A stretch of 64,000 nt of DNA from Ascidia mentula. Its lineage: Eukaryota > Chordata > Ascidiacea > Phlebobranchia > Ascidiidae. Below are positions 50,801 to 64,000 of the stretch, one piece after another. The notes below the pieces were generated by a model. It searched no databases and had not been told where the DNA came from. It saw only the letters and a program-made list of their open reading frames with translations. Position numbers and translations under genes: made by a program. Location: NCBI GenBank assembly GCA_947561715.1, contig OX387197.1, positions 19,328,266-19,392,265 on the forward strand, written 5' to 3'. How positions within the stretch are numbered: position 1 is the first letter of the stretch; each line of letters starts with the position of its first letter.

Positions 50801-53800
50801 TTAAATCAGTTTCTTGCAAATTGGAAGCAAAGCAATGACAATTTATCTTTAACTCGTCACTTCGGTTCGCCAAAGCTTGAATTAAAAATTTAACGCCAGT
50901 TCAATTGTGTTAGGTGAAAGTTATTATAATTAACCTCGTCGTCCAACATTTCAATAAATTTCTCCATCACGACGTTGCTCACATCTTCCTCATTGGATAA
51001 CCCTCCCGGTGATATTTCATCTTCCTGAAGAGCAAATAAACAACATCATTTAACCTCCCACGGCAGCAGCAAAAGGAAAACGGAAATATGGATTACCTCT
51101 ATGGACGAGGACGACTTTTTGGCCACCAGGATTTTGATCCCGAATAAGCGAATGATGTCGTTCACAGCATTGATGGCGGCCACACGAACAACATACGTAT
51201 CCGCTTGCGCAACCTTGAGAGATGTGGAACGACATGGATGAGAAGTTTGCAGAGGTTGTTTAATTGACACACAACCGGGAATTAAAGGTGGTTTATAGTG
51301 TTTACAAAACTAAAATTAAAAAAGTGATGTTCGCCGTGAAGAGACATGAGCAGCGATTCTTCAAAGTGATGTTCGCTGTCGTTTTGGGACGGCTAAGAGT
51401 ATAAACTCAATAACCTACGTGTAAATTATGAAAAAAATGCGCTGTTGATTGCGTCATGCGACATCGCCGAACAATGCTACTTTATTCTATTACAAGTGAC
51501 AAGGAGGCGATTGTTCCCACACAATGCTTACTCAGAGTAATTGAGTTGCATTTTTTTAACGTGGACCGGGGGTCGTCTGAACCATCGTTAGTTGTGATAG
51601 AAATTAATAAGAAGCAAAATGTGGACGTTGTTTAAAGACGTTCATGCAACACAGGAAACCATCTTAACTGCGGATGCAACCGCAAAAAAGCACAACATTA
51701 GCACTATCGGGTTATACCTGCATGAGCAGAGCGAAATGCTGCGAAGCGAGTTCCCTGGAAAAAAGACAGCAAGTCCCTAATGCAGTGAAGGCTTCCTTCC
51801 GTACTTCTGGCTCGAGATCCAACACGCATGGGATCACCAGACTGTCAAGGAGGGAGAGGATGGTGGGGTGAACGCCTCTGTTGCGCCTCCTGCCGGTCCG
51901 GGACTTTACCCGGGAGGTGTAGAGTGACGACAGAAGTTGGGTAAGAATCCGGAGGCATTTGATTAACGTTCCAGCGTCACTCTGCGTTTCAACGACAAAT
52001 TTAGAGAAATAACATTGATTTTCTTGTTAAAAATTATTTTCTGGGGTTTTCACAAACGAATTTGTGTCGATAGTTATTTGTTGAGAACAGACAGAGGGCT
52101 GGTCCTTGTCGTGCAATTCACCAAGAACAAAAATTGATCCATGCCACACACCAACAAAATTTTGTATAAATACCACGCTGGGAATGACATGGGCTTGTGC
52201 AAACACCAGAAATAAGATCAGTAGCGTTTGTTATAAACATGCTTTCATAGTGATATTATCAACATCGGTTGTGCTGTAATTTTGTTAACAAAAAAAGAAT
52301 GAAAACAATTTAGTCAAGCGAATTTTCCTTTTTGAGCGAAAATCTCGACAAAACCGGTTGAAACGAACCTTTTCTTGCGCTTGTGTTTCGTCACATATTG
52401 ATGGTGGTTCAGGGGAAGTCAGTTTCTCTTCAAGCTCTTTCTTCTTCTCAGTCACCTCGTCGATGTTTTCCTGAATCGTGGCGGCTTCCTCGAAATTCTT
52501 GGCCGCCACTTTTGCATCGAGATCTTCTTTCAGTTCGTTCAGTTGCACGCTGAGCTTTGCTACCTGATTTAAACCCAAATATACCTTTTTACCGAACCAA
52601 TGTTACGAATTCGATATGAGGTTGTGGCTATAGCATATGATGGTGTAGCCTTCCTTTTATTAGGTATAACTGTATTTGGAGGTAGGGAAAATACCTGCAT
52701 CTTGCAACTAACGACTTCCTGCTCCGACAATCTGGTCAATATTGAAGTTTGTAGTGGTGACGTCGGCTCGCGAGCGGCGGAGATTAACGAGGCGACAAGT
52801 TCGACTTTTTCACTTTCATTGCTGCAAGGAAAGCAACATAGTTAGTTTTTTTTATATCGATGGCAAATATTGGCGTTAATGTGAAAGGTAGTTTTTGTAG
52901 CAACCTCTCTACAGTTCCAGACGTGGAATGGATATCTATGAGACAGCGTGCCAAGGGGGTGATTAGGCATGGAAAACACAAAACGTCAAGTTGATTAATC
53001 GCCTTTTCCAGAAACTCCGCCATTTTCTGTCGTCCTGTTTTAACAACAACAAATCTCAAACACCGGAAAACTGAAACAACATCTGAACGAAGCAAACTTG
53101 AGTGAAACAACACCTGCATTGTCACTTAGGTCCATTATGTTCGCAATTTTGAGCAGCTGTTCCGCCACAAATTCCCTCTCAATTTTGTCATCTTCGGCAG
53201 ACTGAGGGAGCGTCGAATCGGCGCTTTTTAGGGACTCCATAATAGGCACGAGATACCTACGGGTAAAACGGTCGCGCGCGCTTACAGATGATTGTCAATA
53301 GAAAAACACCAAAAAATTTAGCTCACTTTGAGAAATAGTTCTGGGCGTAATCGCAGAAATCCAACACGTTGGGAAGAAGGCTGTCCAGATAATTTTCACC
53401 AGCTGGCCCTTTGTTGCGGAGGAACTCGCACAGCTGACACCAGTAAACCGCAGATTCGGGTGTAAGCTGCTCGTAATCTATCAGCTTTCTGCACAATTGA
53501 AATGCACATGTTTTTGCAGCGGCTTTTTATTCGTAGTATCTCTTGAAAGACATGGAAAATATTATTATTATTATTGAAGTATTGGGTGTGATTGCATGAT
53601 CTAAAAATTTTAACCATTTTATTAGCAGGTCCACCACAAACTATTTTGACTCACACAAAATATTCAACAGGAGGATTCATTTTGGGTGCATAACACTATA
53701 CGCATAAATCCGCACAGCTAAAACTTTGACAACATTTTTGGGTTCATAATTTGCAGATATAGCTCAAATTTAAAAAATGGAAAGTGATCTCAAAATGTTC

Positions 53801-55804
53801 GATAGTTCATCCCCTAGGTTAATTTGTAACACTCAACCAGGCGGTACGCGTTGAAATTATTTGCCTCCAAGTGGTACGCAACGCAAAATGATTCGAAATC
53901 ACAGTTTTCGACGAACATCAAACCTTTGATCGAGACATGCAAATCCTTCCACAAGGTCAGAAAGCTGGGATGTCTCGAACAGAGCAGCTACACATTTGCA
54001 AGATGTATCGTAGGCACCAACAACGTCGAGTTTCTTGAGCAAATTCAGAAGATTTGCCTGTGAACACAAAATGAAATCAACGTGGTTGGTTCGGCTGTTA
54101 CTATTTGATATTTTTGAAGGCAAGATGCAGATCAAACCTTGATCCTGAAGGCACATAGTTTACTACAATGCATTGTATTTTTATGGACACATAGTTTTTT
54201 GTTTTTATACCTGGAATGTAAGAAGCCAGGCTTGAAAAAGTTGCTTTTTGACCATATCTCGAACAGCAGGGGATTGATCAAACAGACCTTGTTTTATTAG
54301 GTAAAGTCGCTGTGAGCTTGTCAGGGCTTTTATGCTCACCTTTTGAGCAATTATCTGTGAAACAAGTTTTTTAAACTACTGGCAATCCACAGATAACAAA
54401 ACTCTGTCATAAACGAACAGTATAGCCATCTGAAAAATGAATTTCGTTGCAGTTACATGGGCTGTTTGTTTTGAAGATTTATGAAACTATGAGTTATGTT
54501 CTGAAACTCTGTCACACCTGAAAAGCCATTTTCCTCACAGAATCTGATACATCTCTTGTTCGATCCAAAACCTCTGGCAGCGTTTTCGTTGTGAGTGATA
54601 TGCAAGACAAAACTGTTGACCTCACCTGAGCACTGTCGTCAGCACTTAAATGGAAAAGGTAAGCTACAAAACAAAATTTACCATGTTAAAAAAATTGTGC
54701 AAAACAAGTTTAGATTACATTCAAATTACCTGTAATTACAGGGCAGTTGTGTACGCCTGGTTGTTGCAGTCTGCTTAAAGCACGGGCAGCTTGGCATCGA
54801 ATTGCAGGCAATTTATCTTGAATTCTGTGAAGCATTGACTTGGCCACCCTGCAACAGAATAAACAGAAATGGTTTTACTAGGCTGTTGTATGAAAATAAA
54901 ATTGTTAAAAACTACTGTGTAGTCTTTAGTAAAACAACAGAATAGTTTACTTGTCCATAAGATCTTCATCCATTGCGGCATCACGTGGAACGGCACTAAG
55001 CATCAATTGTATCAGCTGGCACACTCGGAAGCGAATGGTTTTGTTACTGTGGCTGTGGTACTACAAAGCAGAAAACATTGTAAATGATCACAACTATTTA
55101 GCCTCATATTTTAAATGTTGGTTTACGACCAATGTGAACTAAAATATGCATACAACAGAACCAACAAAAGCTTTCAGTGAGTTGTACCTCGGGTTGGATC
55201 ATGAAGTTTAAAAGATAGTTGTACAAAATTTCTTCCTCTTCCTCCTCAATGTCCTCTTCTTCATCATAAGTATTTGCAAACAGTGCAGCAAACCTACATA
55301 AGGACAGATTTTGGTGAAGTGAAGATTCGCCTAAGACTTTACTGAAAGAGACATGTACATTCTTCTTACTTGGCAACAAACTGGACACATCGTTCAGCTG
55401 GAGATTCACGGCTTTCAGTTTGAAGCACACATTCCACAAAGTATCGGAATGTTTCAATAAACACACTTTTTCCTTTTGGCAATTCTTCACACTGTAAAAG
55501 TTCAGAAAAACAAGTTTTACGAAATTGAAAATGACATTTTAAAAATTTTGTTTAATCATACAAAAACTAGGTTCAAACAGATAAAGGGGCTAATTTCAAT
55601 TACTAATGGAGGCTACAGGAAATACACTTTGCCAACAATTAAGGTTATAATATTTGAGTATAGTAGGAGTACCTCAACAAAAAAGTTCTTCAGGGATTCT
55701 GCCAACTTTGTCAGATTGTATCTTCTTTCCTGGCTTTTTTCAAAAGCTTCTTTTATTTTTACCTTCACAGAATCCATACCGCGGTCTATAACATGCACCT
55801 TCAT
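47822..55804 (-). CDS. NCAPG: Condensin I subunit G (CAP-G)
   Basis: Twenty-one exons agree in phase from 55804-55673 to 48018-47822 and encode 1043 residues (human: 1015). Others include 55491-55370, 55293-55188, 54663-54518, 54354-54211, 53488-53327, 52563-52369, 51981-51718, 50410-50229, 49844-49658, 49498-49322 and 48839-48692. Family landmarks are CVQFVAKFAALFAN, an acidic EEDIEEEEEE run, FRVCQLIQLMLSAVP, HEAT-repeat helices such as LPAIRCQAARALSRLQ and VRSTVLSCISLTTKTLP, LTPESAVYWCQLCEFL, a coiled coil at about residues 560-620 (LKEDLDAKVAAKNFEEAATI), LEPEVRKEAFTALGTCCLFS, SRLVLLWYNPATQDDPEV, and a basic Ser-rich tail. CAP-G binds the CAP-H kleisin and DNA in mitotic chromosome compaction. 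The last intron (48019-48691) holds a hammerhead-bearing element. Two Met codons are possible at the start (residues 1 and 10). Confidence 0.95.
48300..48533 (-). mobile_element. Hammerhead-bearing non-autonomous element in the last NCAPG intron
   Basis: The element spans about 48313-48520 (208 bp) between 13-bp direct repeats CACCTAGATTTAT (48300-48312 and 48521-48533). Inside, 48311-48366 and 48441-48496 are inverted copies identical over 56 of 56 bases, with a 74-bp spacer. The left copy read on the minus strand is a full ribozyme. The right copy, read on the plus strand, has the core and cleavage triplet but lacks a matching stem I strand. The 3' tail (ATATTATTGGCT) resembles that of the element in CtBP. 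It has no coding capacity. A retrozyme-like or Penelope-derived origin is likely. Confidence 0.8.
48321..48373 (-). ncRNA. Type I hammerhead ribozyme, complete, sense to NCAPG pre-mRNA
   Basis: Read 5' to 3' on the minus strand: stem I strand AGCTGCA (48373-48367), CTGATGA (48366-48360), stem II GACC-TTTTA-GGTC, GAAA (48346-48343), stem III ACAG...CTGT closed by a seven-base loop, cleavage triplet GTC (48330-48328), then TGCAGCT (48327-48321), which pairs with the first strand over 7 bp. Every catalytic core base is canonical, so self-cleavage after the GUC is predicted. Confidence 0.85.
50518..50672 (+). mobile_element. Short inverted-ended element with a hammerhead-like core, NCAPG intron
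   Basis: The ends AAATAACTTGGTGTCAAACG (50518) and CGTTTGACACGAGGTTATTT (50652) are near-perfect inverted repeats. Inside on the plus strand is CTGATGA, a short GCT-TTT-AGC stem and GAAAC (about 50613-50635). I find no matching stem I strand or clear cleavage triplet. It may be a diverged cousin of the two complete ribozyme elements. Confidence 0.45.
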
Positions 55805-56775
55805 AAGAAACAGGTATAAACAGGTTTTGACAGGTATTTAAAAGTATATAAGCCATTACGTCAAAAAACGGAATATACAACATAAACTAGCTATTCACCA
55901 CAACCACAGCCAGTATTATTAAAAAAAGCATCTTGTTATTGTGTAAAATTTATTCGGAACACAACGCACGACCTTAACTTACTGTTGTTTATTTCCTGGC
56001 CTATCGCTCGTCACGGTTGAGTAAATATTCACAAATTCATATTTTCCCGCACATTCTGAATTTTCAGGGGGATTTCTATGGACAGGCTGTTTTCTTTATC
56101 CAAGGCCATACACCCAGACACTTGTTTATACATAGAACTTCACCCTTAAAAATGTTCATTTGAAATCAACCCATTTTGGAACGCATTAAATCGACAATTT
56201 TTGTTGGCAAAACTTTATTGGCATCCGTAAACGAACATTTTGCACTAGCAAAGGGTTAAACTTAGCAAATATTAAGTTCAAACGAATACAAAGCCAAATG
56301 CATTGGCAGTTTTACACTTTTTCGGCGAATATCTCAAAAACTGTTGATTGTGGGCAACCATGTTCCACCAACTCTCTACAGCTACGTGCACCGTAAGCCA
56401 TTTTATAGCAGCAATGGGATGGCTGGCACTTAACAGAATTACATGGATTTCTTTCGCCAAGAAAATGGTCATGCAACGCCTTTAACTTACTAACATTACA
56501 AACATGGCCAGATATTACCACGCAGCAGCATCTTGTGAGCAAGCAAAAACAGGCAGTAAAAAGTGGTGCCCAACAGTAATGAAATGTATACAAAGCATTA
56601 TCACACAACAAAGTTGTCCATTGATGGCCAAGGCTCTTAAACAATTTACACCAATTTCATGATACATACATTGCTACACAAAATACCAAGCCTTCTGTTT
56701 TCAATGCATGGTGTTGTACCACAAATTACAGCTACATAAGTCCATTCTTGATGCATCACTCCCAATGCTTGGAGG
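55805..56775. other. Intergenic region between NCAPG start and CtBP stop
   Basis: It should hold the NCAPG promoter and the CtBP 3' UTR. Short frames on the minus strand (56644-56278) show no family signature. Confidence 0.4.
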
Positions 56776-61269
<4,494 letters not shown>

Positions 61270-62232
61270 GTTCCTCGTGACCGGTTACCGTTTAGTTGTT
61301 AAAAATTGAATCTTTTAGAAACTATTAAAAAACTTGTTAAAAACCTGGAGATATTAACACGAATCCCATGATTTGCACAAGATTTGTTTGCATTCGTCGC
61401 ATTATGATTACACTCTTACACTGTCATAAAACAAACTTAACGTTCAAACCGCAAAATACACGTATTTTACGCACACCAACTTGCATTTTGACGTTGTTAT
61501 TCAGGACCAGGTAACTCAGAAGGAGCAAAAGGTCTTTTGCCTCTGCAAATTTATTATGTTTTAATGTCTGTGTATGGTTGGTTGATTGATTTCAAGGGTC
61601 GCCTTGTACACTAAAGAAAGTTGCCCAAAATGCTGCAATGGTTGCGAAGGTCAATTTTTTTTACAACAAATGCTATTTAAGAAGAAAAACGTTATGCAGC
61701 GAATTACGGTAGTTAGGTTTGTGGCTAATGCGACAAATCAACAATTTGGTTGCATTGTCCTTGAAACCTCGAGTAACATACATCTGTCAGTTTGTTGCTA
61801 CATCATCGTAAATCACGCTAATTGACAAATTATCCGAAGTACATGTTCTCGAAATTGCCTGGCAAACAAGCTTCAAAAGTTTTCACCGTTCGTGCCAAGC
61901 TTGTCATGGGGTTGTATGTCAAACAATCACCCAGAAGCAAATTTATCAATGTTTGCTTATCGATAATTATATTAAAGGCCGTTAAAACCCCTACATCACG
62001 CTTGTCCACAGAAAAAAGCAGTAGCCTAATGAAAGCAGCAACTATATGTCGTCGAACACACAGCCATTTGCTGTTTAACCGTAATTAGTACCGTCGAAAG
62101 TCTTGCGGATCAGAATATTTTAATGGTAACACATTGAGTTTTATTTTCTGGGTTTAGGTATAGATTGCTAGGTAACAATTAACATATTAGGCACTTTTAA
62201 ACAATATTGTTCGGAACTGCAAAGACTTCGGA
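61270..62232. promoter_or_regulatory. Region between divergent CtBP and phospholipase B1-like genes
   Basis: The two genes face away from each other across about 960 bp, so both promoters should lie here. Short plus frames at 61586-62088 have no domain and no splice support. No motif stands out. Confidence 0.35.
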
Positions 62233-64000
62233 ATGAGATTGGCAACCGTTTTTCCTTTTATCATTATATCTGTAATGGCTTTGGGTACGTTTTACACAAC
62301 TTTTTGTATATTAGAATTCAGTTGGAGAATTTTTAGGCAGATGTTTGACAACAGCATTACACGAACAACGCAAGTACAAACAGAATAATTTTAACAACGG
62401 CATATGTTTTCAACCCCAGATTCGCAAACAATTTGGTTGAATCAATTGGAAGTGCTAAGGGCGACTATAAGAAGAAACGAAAGCCTAATTGACGTAAGTA
62501 ATTGAAAAGGGTGTATTTTAATGATTAAAACTAATTCTTCTTGCACGTAGCCTGAAGCACAGGCGAACAAAACCGTTGGCATTAGCGATTTTAACATTAC
62601 GATGGAATGCGATTCGCGACCAACAAGCGGTAAGCAGTTTTCACCATCTAAACCAAAATATATTTTGAAATTTAAACATCAAAATTTTTAGTGCATCAAC
62701 TTAGGCCTCAGGACATTGACGTTATCGGGGCAATGGGCGACTCTATCACGGTGGGTATAAATTGCTCATTATATGTAGTACCTGTGGTACACGACAAACC
62801 TATGTTATAGGCGGCAAGCGGGGCATCAGCCGATTACATTCCAGGAGTTCTGTTTGTTAATCCTGGATTGTCCTGGTCTGTAGGAGGGGAGGGCACAATG
62901 GAAGATACCCTAACCGTAGCAAGTCAGTATATTTTTGAGTAAAATTAATTTGATAATGCTGACTCAACCAAATCTCGTTTGCCAGACATACTTCGCGAGT
63001 TTAACCCGAAACTGAAGGGTTATTCTCTTGGGATCGGCGCCACGCGTGACGATCGTTGGTTTAACGTGGCAATACCGGGGGCAAGAGCGAGGTATGGTGA
63101 TATTTACCATTGATAAAACATGGAGATTTATTGACAAGTCTAATTGTGACTATACAGTGATATGGAAGACCAGGCATGGAATTTGGTGAACAAGATGAGG
63201 AATGATTCGGTACGTTTTCTGTCATCTCACATTCTCATATACGCCTTGTTACAAATACAGTTCCATTGTTGGTTCATATTTCGAACAGAGGGTGGACTTT
63301 GAAAATGACTGGAAGCTAATTACGATTTTCATCGGAGGAAACGACTTATGTGCCCTAAAGAGAAATCCTATATCTTCAAGTCCAATTGCTTATAGAAATA
63401 ACGTCGAAACAGCTTTAGACATACTCCATATGGAGGTATACAATCACCGTTTCGTACATAATAGACCAACCCTTTTTACATTAATAAGATTTTGGTCATT
63501 TGTGTTTTTATTTGTTAAGCTTCCAAGGACCTTGATCAACATTGTGGAGATCATGGAAATATCTCATATTCCGGAAATAGTCACCGGCTACGGTGCTAAT
63601 CCTCGATGTGGATATATGCAGCGTATTTTCTGTCAATACGTGGCTACAGCAAATGAAACAGATTTGCAGTATATCGACGAACAAAATCACCTCTACCAAG
63701 TACCTAACTATTTTTTTCACTTGCATGACTTACAAAAGAAAAGCAGCTTGGAAACGTGTGTGTTTTGTTGTGCATTGCAGCAATACATACAGGAATTGGT
63801 TGACAGCGGGAAGTACGATATTTAGCGTTTTAAAAATGTGTTTGTTGCAATAAAATAGGATGGACAAGTGGACGCAACCTTCTTTGCACCTGACTGCTTT
63901 CATTTCAGCGCCAAAGGTCACGCAATGGGAGCAGTGAATATATGGAACAACATGGTAACATATAAAAAAGAGTTCCGTAATTGTGCGTTTGAAATATTAA
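62233..64000 (+). CDS. PLB1: Phospholipase B1-like GDSL lipase, partial (runs off the window)
   Basis: Exons 62233-62284, 62420-62493, 62551-62629, 62692-62750, 62811-62922, 62986-63091, 63158-63209, 63289-63435 and 63520-63699 agree in phase, starting with a signal peptide ([17 protein letters not shown]). Landmarks are [20 protein letters not shown] with the catalytic Ser, [44 protein letters not shown] and a last exon 63859-63954 with APDCFHFS holding the catalytic Asp and His. The family hydrolyses both acyl chains of phospholipids at cell surfaces. An exon at 63781 ([13 protein letters not shown]) has no phase-compatible donor before a stop at 63823-63825, and about 20 residues usual between it and APDC are absent. 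The transcript may skip this exon, or the gene may be damaged here. The donor at 63955 shows that coding continues to the right. Confidence 0.85.

Noticed and set aside
62337-62450. Possible exon [14 protein letters not shown] after the PLB1-like signal exon
   Set aside because: It ends at a stop and gives no phase-compatible donor; joining 62284 directly to 62420 keeps phase and reading frame.

Overview
This is eukaryotic genomic DNA: AT-rich, with intron-rich genes on both strands, short exons and GT-AG introns that are mostly 50-700 bp. Gene content and compactness (SDAD1, RNF113, NCAPG, CtBP, a Frizzled-domain carboxypeptidase and a cluster of Rolling-stone-like genes within 64 kb) fit an invertebrate chordate. 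An ascidian tunicate such as Ciona is my best guess; this is an inference, not a proof. Exons below were built by hand from splice sites and phase agreement, so single boundaries may be off by a base or two.

Layout. 1-700: 3' end of a Penelope-like retroelement (GIY-YIG domain) followed by a hammerhead-like core. 3.6-7.0 kb (-): SLC49A3/MFSD7-type transporter. 9.6-10.8 kb (+): small secreted protein with a Pro-Ile-Glu repeat. 11.7-12.4 kb (+): 3' part of an unrecognised gene with an apparent one-base frame break. 13.7-15.8 kb (-): Periphilin-1-like protein. 16.4-20.2 kb (-): carboxypeptidase Z-like protein (Frizzled CRD + M14 + transthyretin-like domain). 20.2-25.8 kb: no recognised gene. 25.8-38.9 kb (-): four Rolling-stone-like genes in tandem; the middle two lie in a recent ~3.1 kb duplication. 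39.6-45.4 kb (-): SDAD1 (60S ribosome biogenesis), head-to-head with RNF113A/Cwc24 (+, 46.0-47.7 kb, spliceosome). 47.8-55.8 kb (-): NCAPG (condensin I). 56.8-61.3 kb (-): CtBP corepressor. 62.2-64 kb (+): phospholipase B1-like gene running off the window.

The most striking signal is a pair of short non-autonomous elements, in the last intron of NCAPG and in an intron of CtBP. Each carries a complete type I hammerhead ribozyme with a GUC cleavage triplet. Both ribozymes lie in the sense orientation of the host pre-mRNA, both elements have 13-bp target-site duplications, and their arms are inverted repeats (56/56 identical in one copy). They look like retrozyme- or Penelope-related elements sitting as intronic self-cleaving RNAs.

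The housekeeping genes (SDAD1, RNF113A, NCAPG, CtBP) form a tightly packed right half. The left half is looser and richer in small DNA-transposon relics (hAT-type MITEs) and repeats.
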